Shown here in pieces: positions 47,075-59,110 of a stretch of DNA of 64,000 bases. A program made the position numbers and the translations under genes. Source of the stretch: Siphonodentalium dalli (taxonomy: Eukaryota; Mollusca; Scaphopoda; Gadilida; Siphonodentaliidae). The notes beneath the pieces were generated by a model that was not told the DNA's origin, did no database searches, and worked only from the letters and a program-made list of their open reading frames with translations. The stretch lies in assembly GCA_032622095.1 (NCBI GenBank), contig CP136069.1, positions 82,360,958 through 82,424,957 of the forward strand. Reading direction: 5' to 3'. Each line of letters begins with the position of its first letter. The stretch's first letter is position 1.

Positions 47075-47567
47075 AGCCTGTGATAGAAATGGTATCCAGA
47101 CAGTCTCGGACCATTCTGGATTCCCCGACCTATGACATCCGAGGCCAAGTGACGGAATCTGACGAGGTTTGCCGAAGAGTCTCTGACGTAAAACAGCATC
47201 TCGCTATCCCAATACCCTAGCTGGTTTGGAGTAGACTTTGACTATAACTGTTTGTAAGTCACTCATGTAATTGTCAACTTTAGTGTCTAACCCCGCAATA
47301 TTGTGTAACTTTTGAATATTTAAGTTTTAATTCCTCTGTTTAACCTTGAGTAACATTCTCACCTTGATCTGACTCGTTCTTCTGTATCAGTTGACTGAGT
47401 TCATTTCTGAGTTTCTCCTTTCTTCTATGCTTAGCACTGATCTTGACTTGAATGTCTTTCTCTGCTTGTATTTCTAATTTTAGTTGTTTAATTTCTTCAT
47501 CGCTCGAAGCTGAATCCGACAATTCGGGATCCGCTTGTCGATCCGAGTTACAGCCAAGGGGCTCCAT
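47075..47567 (-). pseudogene. Gag-like charged coiled-coil fragment
   Basis: The minus-strand frame 47567-47340 has an acidic Ser/Asp/Glu stretch (LSDSASSDEE) and then a heptad-like Lys/Glu/Leu region. After a frame change, 47330-47215 gives IQKLHNIAGLDTKVDNYM, which also looks like decayed coding. Similar charged N-terminal ORFs precede reverse transcriptase in several molluscan retroelements (memory, uncertain). A host exon cannot be excluded. It lies between two near-identical MITEs. Confidence 0.45.
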
Positions 47568-47902
47568 TATCGCTATATTACGCCTGCCGGTCTTTGTCAG
47601 TGCGATCCTATCGAAATTGATATCGGTTCAGAATAGAATAACACATGATCTACTGATTAACAGAGTATTAACAATATCAAACATAACATCTTTTTTCTTT
47701 TCATCAACTGAGTATTGAAATGTGAAAATATGAATAAAAAAAATAATACATGAAAATTGTTGGATAATGTTAGTCCGTGCATGAACCAGACTTAACATAA
47801 TCTCTATAAAGCTCTATATATTCGTGAGCGACTAGCTCTGATAGAATAGTCGGGTGCACAGACTAGAGGATAGTGCGAAATGCTGATAACAGAAATTATT
47901 AA
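47568..47902. other. Stretch without recognised genes
   Basis: Nothing recognised; AT-rich. Confidence 0.5.
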
Positions 47903-48375
47903 AGGTACTCAATCCGATAAAACTCCTCTCAATTACTATTTCAATGGCTTCGGGGGTCAAAAATATTTGATTCGAGTCGAGGAAGTCACCCATCAAAGCT
48001 CAGATTTGTTAGATATCGATTTTAGAAATCTATTATTTTTCATTATCGGGAATACTTTCTGGCCCAGATCTCAGTCAAAATTGCGTTTTTATTACCACTT
48101 GATTTTAGAGTTATCCATCCTTGTCTGTTTGAATAGAGTTTTGGTGTAAAAATCTCGAGCAGGATACGAAATTGACGGCAATTATTAGTACTCATCTCGA
48201 GAACATAATAAATTTCAAAAATCAATATCTAATAACTCTGAGCTTTGTTTGATGGGTTCCTCGACTCGAATCAAATATTTTTTACCCCCAAAGCCAAAGA
48301 AATAGTAATATAGTGATCGGATTGTTGTTGTTGGAATCTGTTGAGATGGGGACCCTCTTTACGGATTGAGTACCT
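47903..48375. mobile_element. TTAA-flanked MITE, copy 3
   Basis: TTAA at 47899-47902 and 48376-48379. By eye it is nearly identical to copy 2 and in the same orientation; the main differences are a short deletion near the right end and scattered changes, indicating recent activity or duplication. Confidence 0.92.
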
Positions 48376-48572
48376 TTAAGCAACGTGAATTCAGTTACTT
48401 AATCCTTATTCGAAAAATTTCGGAAATTGTGGGAAATGACAATGGGAATTTACGTCCTTAGTGAAGTAGGACGTAAATCTAGGCCAAAAATTTCTGACCG
48501 AAATGCTCCGAAAATAGGAAAAGTCTGAAAATAAACGGAAATTGTCCGAAATAACTTCAGAATCGTAAGTGA

Positions 48573-50365
48573 CAACTGCGTCGTTATTTGGTGGGAGAAT
48601 CTGGATTCAGAATCCTAAACCGATTACGGGGCGGGGCTAAATCGAGATTACACGGATTCTAGGTCAGATTTTGAAATCCACGTGGTCTCCGATACTATGT
48701 TCAATGTTCTCCTAGCGTCAACCATGGCTCATGTATTTGACACAAGTATCATTTGTATCTTATAATTTTAAAGTTAATGTTTCTTGTGAAACTCATGCAT
48801 TGCTTCTATGTGTATAAATGTATATACATGGCACCTAATTAGCTGCCAATCCGACTTAATCGCATCTTTTTTTCAAGTTAAAGTGTTTTTATTGTTGAGG
48901 GCAAGCATTTCTAAAATCTAGGTCTCCTGAATCAAATTCCGAAGACGTTGTGGAGAACACACGAAACTTGTCAGTTGTACAGGGATGTGGTGACAGGGGT
49001 TGATTGGGGTGTCACGACACCCCCCCCCCCCCGAACTTTGGTACAATTTTCTTAGCTGTACAGTCATGCATACGTGAGGCAAATCGGGATTCTTTTGACT
49101 AACCGTTCCAAATAATGATACGTAAAAGCCAGCAAAGGCAACAAACAAACCCGATTTTAAATAAATACATATACAAACTTATGACTAACTCAGGGGGGTT
49201 ATCTGTATGTATGTTCAACTTGTTTTGCTTTGCCATTACTAATTATTTATTTTTCAGTGTAATAACATATGGGAGAGGGGTACCCTTAAGTGAGTCAGCA
49301 CTTGTCCTCCAATCCCATTGTCTGTATAAACAAATGTATGTGTTATATATCATGTGTTATCTAAATTTGACAAATATTTGAAATAAATATCTCTAAACTA
49401 AACTTTGGTACATTTCCAGCAGTTGGAAATTTCATGCATGACACAACATTAGTTGGACATTAATTTGACACCTTATATAGGTTGGAATTGTTCTCACTGT
49501 TTGATTTTTCAGCCAGTAAAAGTTGGTAATTTTCCAATCTTAGGGTATGTCAGGTTGGATATTTCCAAGGGGTGCAAATGGAATTCTGCGAACCTGTGAG
49601 ATTGATGTTTGGTTCAAGGGGGTGCGATTGGCTGGAAATTTGAGGAAAACTCTAGCCACGTCCCTAGAACTTGTACGTGTGGGTACTTAATCAATAAATT
49701 GACTGACATTTCCACTATATAGTCCTGGGATCCTAGAATAAGCTTTATGTTAGTGTTTGTGCGATTGGGAGATGCAGTTCACGTGCGATCACAAGACCAC
49801 AACATTAGCTTTGTGGGCAAAGCTTTATTTTCCAACTAATGTACAACACGTTGGTCAAAACATCCCTGTGTTTCTGCACTATACAGAGACTATTGTGCAA
49901 AAACGACTGCATTTAACGAAACAAAACAAAATTTAAATATGAAATTGCTATAAGACAAAGATAGTACATACGTGTATCTGATAATCCATGATATCATATA
50001 ATCCTACTATTTCTTGAATAACGAACATATAATAACGAACAAAGCAGAAGACATATCCATGCAGGTTCACATGAATTCGGTCAATGGTGATGTATCCACC
50101 GAATTTGAAATCGACATGCGTTCGGGCGGTATTTTATGGATGGAATTATGAAATTAACATGATGAAAGTGACAATGAAATTGACAATGATTTGCTTCAAG
50201 TTCGCCATCAACCGAAGTGCTCCCCATCGTTACTATCAACAACATTAGTATTTGGCTAACTTCAGTAATATTCTCCCAGTATACACTCAATAACACAAAT
50301 TTGTCTCCGCATTTAAAATTCTTTGATATAGATCGCTCATATTCTGCAATAATTTGTACACAAGG
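48573..50365 (-). mobile_element. 1.9-kb TIR element, copy B (inverted)
   Basis: Begins CAACTGCGTCGTTATTTGG and runs through the same modules as copy A in reverse, including a 13-nt C run (49020-49032), GGGACGTGG edges, and the nested LINE tail at 49180-49395. The far end stops near 50365 without the TIR. It carries a stretch (49700-49860) absent from copy A. Confidence 0.85.
49180..49395 (+). mobile_element. LINE 3' tail nested in copy B
   Basis: GGGAGAGGGGTACCCTTAAG, ACTTGTCCTCCAATCCC and the end TTTGAAATAAATATCTCTAA, at the same internal place as the tail in copy A. Confidence 0.75.
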
Positions 50366-51041
50366 TACTCAACTATGACACTGGAACTATTTAAATAAAA
50401 GAATCATCACACATGACAAACACGCCCTGCATGTATGATTTGATAGAGCTGATTTCGGGTTGAATCAAGGTTGAGTCTTTCTGGGGAATTAGCATTTATT
50501 TTCACAATAGAAATATACGGACATTCCGGTATAGTTGGAAACAGTCCACCAAAACAATTGAAACTCCAGTTGTAATAGGTGAAACGTGACTGAATATTGG
50601 AGTTCCAAAACATAAAGTGCCATTTCACAGTTTTACAAATTCTTATATACAAAGCATGAACAGGTGTGAATTAACGACGCATGATTAGATTAACATATTT
50701 GCATTATAAATTATCCGATCACCACAATGGCATTAACAGTTCGACAAATAAGTTATTATTAAAGTAAAGCTAAGAATACGTGCGATGAATGGTAATTAAA
50801 GAGCACATGCTTGGGCAAGAATTAACATTTGCATAAGAATAGCCAGCTGATTAATACAAAGAAATGTTGTAATTTCAAGAAAGCCTAATCTAACAAAGAA
50901 ACGAACCTAACGCGAATACTATAGAAACGAATATATGATAGAGTCAAATCAATGTAAATAAACAATGACAATGAGCCTAAATAAAACTTCTAATCCTGTA
51001 TTTATAATGCACGGATTCTAGGACGCGAAGCGTGTATTAAA
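50366..51041. other. Stretch without confirmed genes
   Basis: An 81-codon minus-strand frame (50407-50652) with several Trp, Cys and Tyr residues is protein-like, but no splice sites or family are recognised. The rest is AT-rich and featureless. Confidence 0.4.
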
Positions 51042-51202
51042 CACAGAACGACGCGGTGTGTTAAATGGGTTTGTCGATACCGCACTCGTGCTGTCGCGGA
51101 AGGATATACCTCGAGGCACAAGAGCCTCTCGTTCTATCATTCTGCGACAGCACTCGGGCCGTATCGACAAACCCATGCATTTACCCTTCGTGTCGTTCTG
51201 TG
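51042..51202. repeat. Foldback hairpin of ~161 bp
   Basis: CACAGAACGACGCGGTG...ATGGGTTTGTCGATA on the left pairs with TATCGACAAACCCAT...GTCGTTCTGTG on the right. The loop contains CTCGAGGCACAAGAGCCTC. GC-richer than its surroundings. Confidence 0.93.
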
Positions 51203-51224
51203 TATATGTGGGACTAGTATGCAT

Positions 51225-51305
51225 ATAATACAAGAAAACCATAGTCAGAAATGGTAACGCCACCAAAATTATATTATTAGCCATAAATATAAATTATAAT
51301 ACAAT
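51225..51305 (+). repeat. 80-bp segment shared with the Penelope-like region
   Basis: ACAAGAAAACCATAGTCAGA and ATGGTAACGCCACCAAAAT match the reverse complement of 37590-37665. It is either a scrap of the same retroelement or a short repeat that inserted in both. Confidence 0.7.
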
Positions 51306-51424
51306 TATTCTATAAACTAGCATTCAAATTTTATCTGGGAAATTTGCATACTTCTATATTTCAAGTTTTCCCGTTTCTCGTGTTATACATTACTTTCTTC
51401 AAACTGTCTTCTTTATTACACAAG

Positions 51425-51990
51425 CTGATGGGCCCGACTTCGTCCGGGATGTTTCCCATCTGATTTCCGGCGAAAGGCGCGATTTGACCTTCAATTGACT
51501 ATTTCGAAAGTCAAGGTCAGGTCAGGGTCATGATTTGACCCGTCCAAAACACCCCCACCCGGAGAAAAGTACCACTAGGTATCAAATTTCGTCGAAATCC
51601 GTCCGTTTTACCCCACTTGACCTTTAATTAACAATTTTGAAGGCCAAGGTAAGGTCGGAGTCATGATTTGACCCGTCCAAAACACTCCCCCGACAAAAGC
51701 ACCCATAGGTATCACATTTCGTCGAAATCCATCCGTTTTACCCGATTTGACCTTTGATTGACCACATTGAAGGTCAAGGTCACGCCGATGTCACGATTTG
51801 ACCCGTTCAAAACACTCCCCGGACAAATGTATCCATAGGTATCAAATTTCGCCGAAATTTGTCCGTTTTACCCAAATTGACCTTGCATTGACAGTTTTAA
51901 AGGTCAAGGTCAGGTCGGGCTCACGATTTGACACGTCCAAAACACTTCCCGGACACAAATACCCATAAGTATCAAATTACGTTGAAATCT
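51425..51990 (+). repeat. ~126-bp tandem repeat, four copies
   Basis: Each unit has GATTTGACCCGTCCAAAACAC, TAGGTATCAAATTTCG, GAAATCCGTCCGTTTTACCC and a TTGACCTT..AAGGTCAAGGTCA block. It starts at a CCCGACTTCGTCCGGG block like that at 28815. Non-coding. Confidence 0.93.
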
Positions 51991-52466
51991 ATGGAAAGCC
52001 GAAGAGGACATGTTAGTTGCTAATTGCTAGATATACGACGCACGACTTGTCGCGGTATTTTAAAGGTGTTTCAAACTAGGAGATAGAAGGATTCTGCGTT
52101 TCAAATGGTGATGAATTATAGTAATTTATTCAAATTTTATGGCATAAATTGTTATTAAAACCGTATATACTATAACAAAAATGAATGACTCGAAAATTAA
52201 GTGTGCCTTTAAACAAAGTCACAATTGCAGTTAGGCTCATCTCATACTCGTTTAATCAGCGATATTCTGCTGCGCAGTTTGTTACAGTTCCAGTATTCAT
52301 TGAGCGTTATAGCCCCACTGTTATAATTCGCCTTTAGCAGGCGTACTCTTGCCTCAGATTATTGAGATATTAGGTCACACGTAGTGACATTAAATCGCAT
52401 GGAAACATAGCAATTGTGTGGGCTGCTTGGCGTGAATATTTAATGAGAAATAAGGTCATACGTAAT

Positions 52467-53225
52467 GACATTAAACTCAAGAAAACCCGCGAAAACAAAA
52501 CAAAATCACATTTAATGTTTTAAGTTATTTCCTTCATAAAAAGAATCTTCGTGATAATGAACCCTCCCAATACTTTAGAATATAGAATTAAAATAACAAA
52601 AACCTTCGGAATACAGAACCTTCGGAATAACGAACCTTCTAATTGGTGAACCTTCGGAATAGCGAACATTCAGAGAAATTTCGGAATAGTGGACATTCTG
52701 GATAGTGAACCTTCGGAATAGAGACATGCCCCCAATATTCATATTATATGCCCAGAGTTCAAAGGTATGGGCCCATAAAATCCTAAATTTGGCCCTTAAA
52801 ATATTGAACTCCAAATTGGAGCCCACACAGAACATCACTTAAGTCAACTGTACCTGTGTCATGTCCCAATGCGGGAGGTCCACAATATACCACAACATTC
52901 ATATTATATGCCAAGAATTCAAAAGTATGGGCCCACGTAATGACATTAAATCTCAAGAAAACCCGCGAAAACAAAACAAAATCACATTTAATGTTCTAAG
53001 TTAAGTTATTTCCTCCTGTATCTGTATCGGTATGCGCGCAGGATCAGTTCGGATGTGAGCGCACACTCCGTAAAAGAATCTTTGTGATAATGAACCCTCT
53101 CAAATTAGTCTCAATACTTTAGAATATAGAATTAACCTAAAAATAAAAAAAACCTTCGGAATAGAGAACCTTCGGAATAGCGGACCTTCGGGATAGCGAA
53201 CCTTCATAATAGAAACATGCCCCCA
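52467..53225 (+). repeat. Direct ~465-bp duplication with a TTCGGAATAG(C)GAACC minisatellite
   Basis: GACATTAAA..CAAGAAAACCCGCGAAAAC, AATCACATTTAATGTT and several CCTTCGGAATA units occur at 52467-52735 and again at 52930-53225. ATTCATATTATATGCC also occurs twice between them. The second copy has a ~70-bp insertion near 53010-53075. Confidence 0.9.
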
Positions 53226-53690
53226 CAAGTACACCGGTGACGTAAACACATGTGCTAATCTTTGTTGTACTATCGTGACTCTATCGGTAACCATAATAAT
53301 ACAGTCGCACAGTGGATTATCGATCGACCACAGAATATGAAAATCTGCGTACCAAGCAACACCACGGTGTGGCGTAATAACATTTATGTGATATATTTGC
53401 TTGAAAACTGTCCAAAAATTACCCGACAACGACAGAAACTGTTGGTATTTTCGCATTCCGGTCAATCCCCCATCCGTAACATTACTTCGTACTCAACAGA
53501 CCTTCAAATAATGGAAATCTGGTTACCTTATTCTACGACTCAGAGACAACAGAAACCAACTACAACATTTGAGTACAGTATCCCTTTAAGTTACAAAGAC
53601 ACGTTTTCGAGTTCAAATTATTTGTGTAAAATTGTGGTGTATCGACAGAGCTATTTATATATACCGTTCATAGCTATATGAGATATATAG
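53226..53690. other. Stretch with a 139-codon open frame of unknown nature
   Basis: The plus-strand frame 53262-53681 is the longest non-repeat frame in this part and has ordinary amino-acid composition, but I recognise no domain. Part of it (about 53275-53395, reversed) resembles 36035-36135, including GGTCGATCGATAAT, so it more likely crosses an old repeat than a gene. Confidence 0.4.
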
Positions 53691-53854
53691 AGGATATTTC
53701 CAACTTTTTCAGTGGATATGGGTTATATCTCATGAGTGATGACAAAACATTGAATTCCCACGAGTGGCTTTATATAGCCACAAGTAGAAATTCAAATGTT
53801 TTGTCATCACGAATGAGATTTATCCCATATCCACTGAAAAAGTGTGGATATTCT
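53691..53854. repeat. Foldback hairpin of ~164 bp
   Basis: CTTTTTCAGTGGATATGGG and GTGATGACAAAACATT on the left are mirrored by CCCATATCCACTGAAAAAG on the right; the centre is GTGGCTTTATATAGCCAC. Confidence 0.93.
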
Positions 53855-55214
53855 GTTTATTTTATACTTTAGTTACTTGCCTATGGCCCCAATGAATGTA
53901 AATACATAAGAAATTTCAAGCTGACACATAATATTACGCCCAAAAAAAATAGTCCCATATTTAAAACACTCAAAAAGTATAGATTTTGTATTTATTATAT
54001 ACTTTCGTTACTTGCCGATGGCCCCCAATAAATGTCAGTACATGATGTGTGCAGGAAATCATTCACTATGAAGTCTAACCTGACTAGAAACATGAGGATC
54101 CATACGGCGCAATAATACTAGTGAGATATCGATATCTCACTATTGGGATATCACTTATATCTCACAGCTAAAACCTTATAATTCATGGGCAAGTATATAA
54201 TAAATAACACTATTTATGTTCTTCATATACTATAGTCCGCCCAACCAAAATTAATGCTACAATCCGGTCATATTTTTCATACATGTGAATGTATTTATGT
54301 ATTATCTATGTATTTATATATGTATTATACTCATGAGTATAATTCTTGCAACTGCCCATTGAGGTGTTTTGCAATAAAATTAAAGTAAAAAACATTTCAC
54401 GAGCAATTTGCGATCGAGTATGAATGGATCGATTTTGTAGTAATCTTTAAATATGCTATAAGTCCGTAGTTTGTTTTCCCTGTCGGTCTATCGTCGTTGT
54501 ATATATCAATACGAAATACTTCGGTATGTTCTCATTTCAATCTGTTTAGTCAGTATATCTTATCACCCTGACCTGATATTTGGGCGGCGCTATTGACTTT
54601 AATGTTATAACGCGACAATTGTGTGAGCCATGTTTGAGGTAACTTACAATTCAGAGATTCTTTATAGCATGCAGCTGAGATATTATCCTTTTTAATTTTT
54701 GACAGATTAACCATGTGTCTGTAGAGTTGTAAAATTGTGTCATTGGCGACAGGAAAACGGCCTATTAAATTATTATTCTGCTCTAGAAGCGTGATTTGAG
54801 GTCTTTCTATTAAAAAAAAGGTTCGCACGGTATAATATCTTTCAGCCCTCGGTGACCTCATATCAGCTTGAGATCGAAATGAACGGCTAATTAACACGGT
54901 GGAGATTCACGTGGTTTCGAGGTTGGTGAGTACCATGCATTCAAAATGGTAAGTAAGTCCAGGCGAGTGCAAACGTGCAAAAACATAATATATGAGGAAC
55001 TTACACAAAACATAGTATGTTGACTGTTACGAGCATATGCTAGTTTATTTTAACGCAAGTTGATACCTTATTTGTTCGGAAATACTCAGTAGTTTTCTAT
55101 AATATTCTAACGAAAATTGCCAGTCGGATGTAAGTGGAATAAGTACATACATCTAGGCAATCCTTCGACTGACAACTTTGGTCAGAATGTGAGAGCAAAC
55201 AACTGAGTTTGGAC
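53855..55214. other. Stretch without recognised genes
   Basis: A short ~130-bp duplication (TACTTTAGTTACTTGCC and TACTTTCGTTACTTGCC) lies at 53865-54040, and a perfect palindrome TAGTGAGATATCGATATCTC plus ACTA at 54118-54141. A CAGCCCTCGGTGACCTCATA fragment of the 22269 hairpin lies at 54844. Nothing coding is recognised. Confidence 0.5.
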
Positions 55215-55500
55215 ACAAAAGAGCAAACCAGGGGTGCCCAGAGTGACAGGGCCAGGGAAGTAAAACCTCCTCTGGTCCTGTCACTTTGGGACATGCCCCA
55301 GAGTAACGGCAAGCCAGTGGTGCCCCCTGCATGAGTGACAGGGCCAGAGTGTCCAGGGGTCTCCATAGTGACAGGACCAGAATGTCCAGGGATGCCCCAG
55401 AGTGACACCGAGCCAAGGTGCCCTAGAGATACAACGGTATGAGCCAGGGGTGCCCGAGAGTGACCATGAGCCAGGGCATGCCCCATATTCCACACGAACC
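55215..55500. repeat. GC-rich minisatellite
   Basis: Degenerate repeats of about 30 bp built on CCAGGGGTGCCC and AGAGTGACAGGGCCAG. Three overlapping minus-strand frames (up to 181 codons at 55097-55642) arise because the unit is GC-rich and lacks stops; the predicted protein is Gly/Leu/Ser/His-rich repeats and is not considered real. Confidence 0.85.
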
Positions 55501-55749
55501 ATGCAGGGTGGGCCAGAGTCAACGAGGTTCTCGAACAGACAATCAAACTTTGACAGAAAAGTAACACAGTTCGCGAATATCCGAGTTCTCGGCTTCTAAG
55601 GACAGAGTGGTCAGCGGTTGGCGTTCCCTTCGCTGTACGCACATGATTTAGAAAAAAACGATAAATCGGGACGTTCGTGAAATATGTTACTCTACCATTG
55701 CATTTTTAACAAAAGCGAAAGTACACCTATATATATTCGAAGACGAGTA

Positions 55750-56530
55750 CACTGCGTCGTTATCTCGTGGGAATCCGGATTCAGAATCTGGATTCAGATT
55801 ACAGATTAGACCCCGTACGACTTGGTTCGGTAAACGAACAGACCAGAAATTGGAAGAATCGGTAAACGAACAGACCGTAATCTCAATCTCGTGGTAATCC
55901 ACATTCGGATTCCGATTCCGATTACCGACTCAAATGTTCATAATGGAAACAAACCGAGATTTCGCCACCTCGGAGTTTAAAAACACAATAAAAAATAAGA
56001 ATCCGTCTCTGGTGTACAAATTATTGCAGAATATAAACGATCTATATCAAAGAATTTTAAATGCGGAGACAAATTTGTTTTATCGAATGTAAACTGGGAG
56101 AATATTACTGAAATTAGCCAAATAATAACGCTACTGATAGTAACGCTGGGGGAGCACTTCGGTTGATGGCGAAGCAAATCATTGTCGATTTTATTGTCAC
56201 TTTTCATAATTCCATCCATAAAATACCACCCGAACGCATGTCGATTTCGAATTCGGCGGATACGTCACCGTTGACCGAATTCATGTGAACCTGCATGGAT
56301 ATGTCTTCTGCTGTGTTCGTTATTATAATGTTTCTTCTTATTCAAGAAATAGTAGGATTATATGATATCGATGGATTATCAGATACACGTATGTACTATC
56401 TAGTCTTATAGCAATTTCATGTTTAAAATGTTTTGTTTCGTTAAATGCAGTCGTTTTGCACAATAGTCGCTGTATAGACAACAAACACGGGCATTGTTTG
56501 GCCAACGTGCTGTACATAAGTGAATTAGTG
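55750..56530 (+). mobile_element. 1.9-kb TIR element, copy C (left part only)
   Basis: CACTGCGTCGTTATCTCGTG, CCCGTACGACTTGGTTCGGT, GAGATTTCGCCACCTC and GAATATTACTGAAATTAGCC match copy A almost base for base. Homology ends near 56530, before the GGGACGTGG module and nested LINE tail. Confidence 0.9.
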
Positions 56531-57644
56531 TATGCTGTCCGCAAACTTTACTCGGTAGAGAATGTAAATAAAGCTCGATAGAGAACCAATTCGCCAGGAG
56601 CAGTTCCCCCACAGTGACTAGTAGGGGGTCTGAAAAATAGAAAATTAAGTATCTGGGGGGGGGGGGCATAAGAGCCAGTGTAGCCTGTGTTAACTGTGTC
56701 ATTACTGGTTTGAAGGTTTATTTATTTTACAAAACTGGGAAAGCTCTCAAAAAAGTTAAAAATTTGGATACGCAACAGGGTTTTCGTATTCAGTGAAGGC
56801 CAACTCTGTGTTATTGGTTACAGGAAAATAGCCTGATTTCACTCCCCTGAATTCTGTCATCTGGGCTCGCAAGATATTTTTTTCAAATTGATACGATAAC
56901 TTTTTTTCTATTTCAAATATTTCTCAGCTCTAACATAGCTCTATCCGGTGGAAGAAGCTTATTTACTGACATTCGCTCTATCATGGTCTGTTTTTTGGTT
57001 GAAAATGGCCAAATTGAGTAAAAAAAATGGGTAAAATTGAGCGTTTTGTGTGTGCAAACCAAGGGGCATAACTCAATGACAAATTGTACGAAGAAGCTAA
57101 AGTAAAGACAAATGATTACACCTTAAATATCTGTCGAAATTAAAACATTCTTGGTGGGGCCTATGCCAAAGATAATGGCTCAGCATTGATTTGAAGTACA
57201 GTACCCCCCCTCCCAGGTTGGCATAATTGCTGGAAGTCGTGTATTGCTACCTAAGGCAGCTGTGTGGCGTTCCATATAGTGTACATATTTCAGCATTTCT
57301 TAATATCTCCTTCAATTAGTCTACTTATTAATGACATGTGAGTAATCGAGTTAGTCATACATACGTGAACGTTCAATAAATATCAATATCAGGCGTTCTG
57401 TGTACATCCGAGCGACAGGCTGGTTACCTTAAAATACCTAAAGTGTTGTCATAACAGGTGACAATCACCAAGTTCTACTGCATATGTAGTGTGTATATTT
57501 AACAAAAGTCTATTGTCCATATTGAAGTTTAAAACAAACCTTATCCAATGTTTGCATTAATCTCTACCAGAGTGCACAACACCTGTCATGCACAATTCCT
57601 TCTTATCGAGTCATCAAGGGAGATAAACCCTGTATGGCGTTTGC
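56531..57644. other. Stretch without recognised genes
   Basis: A 12-nt G run lies at 56655-56666. No domain or repeat is recognised otherwise. Confidence 0.5.
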
Positions 57645-57935
57645 AATGGTTTTGACGGCATGGGTGGGTGGTCCGCACCAAATACCCACTACAAACATCC
57701 CCACCCATCACCCCCGGGTACCTCCCGTGTGGGTGAAAGTGGGGTATGGACCATTTTCGAGAACGGTAAGGATTTCGGTCAATTTGACGGCATGGGTGGG
57801 TGGCCCGTCCCAAATACCCTCTATTGAAACACCAGTACCCCCACTCATCACCCGGGGGGGGGAGGGTACCACCGAGGGGTGAACATGTGGTATGGAGCAT
57901 TTTTTGGCCCGCCCCAAAATACCCCCTATAAATAT
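57645..57935 (+). repeat. Two-copy ~139-bp tandem repeat
   Basis: GACGGCATGGGTGGGTGG, CAAATACCC and ACCCCCACTCATCACCC-type blocks occur twice (57654 and 57787), followed by a partial third copy (GGTATGGAGCATTTTT). GC-rich and non-coding. Confidence 0.85.
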
Positions 57936-58189
57936 TTAGAATAAAAAAGGACACAAATAGTGTCGGTTTATTATTGTAGTTTCCTGTTATCGTAGGCTTC
58001 CCGTTTGGTGCATATATGGCATGTCTATTCTGTTGTATTCAGGTCTGGCCGTTTAAAACTTGTCTCCTTATCATCTGGATGTATCACAAGTGAAAACTTA
58101 TGAGTCTATTATCCGATTGTTATGATGGACAATTCATTAATTAACCGACCCGCAATGTAAAGTGTTATAACTTAATGCACCAATAGCAT

Positions 58190-59110
58190 AGATCTCTCAC
58201 AATCGGGAATTTAGCAACATTCTATGGTTTGTTTGGATTCCAGACTCTACGTACGCCCAATTGTGATCGGGTAAAATGGGCTATCCGTGTACTTTTCCGA
58301 TAGTAATTCATCCCTATATTGGTTATATATGTATTCACCCCAAATCACAATCAGGAATTTATCAAAAGTTTAGGGTCAGATTTGACGCCAGACTATACTT
58401 AAGCCCAAATTTTGGCCGGTTATAATTGGTTACTTCGGTACGTTTTGACAGTGATTGTCCCCTATGGTGACTATGGACGAACTCACACCAAAAGGGGCCA
58501 CAAATATGATAGATCTCCCACAATCGAAAATTTAGCAACATTTTCGGGTCCATTATGACGCCAGACTTTACTTACGCACAACTTGTGACCGGGTATAATA
58601 TGCTACCGAGGAGATTTTTTTACATTGATTTGTCCCTAGGATGACTATGGACGAATATAACATATATAGGTATCCCACAATCAGAAATATATAGCAACAG
58701 TTTAGGGCCCAATTTGTGGCCGGTATAATGTGCTAAACTTTTTGACAGTAATTAATTGCCACTGGATTCGCTATAGACGAATTCACACCAAAAGTGGCCA
58801 CAAATAAGACAAATTCCCCAGAATCGGCAATTTGGCAAAACAAGTTAGGGTCCGGCCGTTTTGACGATAGACTCTATATTTACGCCCAGTGTTTGGTCTG
58901 GTATAATGGGCTATACCTTGGTACTATACCACTTATTGTGGTGAATTGTCCCTATAGGCTGTCTATGGACGAATTCACGCCAAAGGGGGCCACTGATAGG
59001 ATTGATCACCACAATCGAGAATTTAGCAGCATTTAGGTCTGTTTCAACGCCAGACTCTATACTCACGGCCAATTTGTGGCTGCGGGTAAAATGGCCTACC
59101 CGGGTACTTT
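58190..59110 (+). repeat. ~160-bp tandem repeat, about six copies
   Basis: The units contain CCCACAATCGGGAATTTAGC, GACGCCAGACT, a TACTTACGCCCAATTTGTG-like block, GGGTATAATGGGCTA, and GACGAATTCACACCAAA. Start points are near 58195, 58345, 58515, 58673, 58815 and 59010. A stray end occurs near 59490-59530 after a LINE tail. Confidence 0.9.

Noticed and set aside
50407-50652. 81-codon minus-strand frame as a host exon
   Set aside because: Protein-like composition, but no acceptor or donor in place and no family recognised.
53262-53681. 139-codon frame as a possible gene
   Set aside because: No domain or splice context, and part of it resembles repeat sequence at 36035-36135.
55097-55642. 181-codon minus-strand open frame
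   Set aside because: It translates a GC-rich minisatellite; several overlapping frames are open over the same region and the product is low-complexity.
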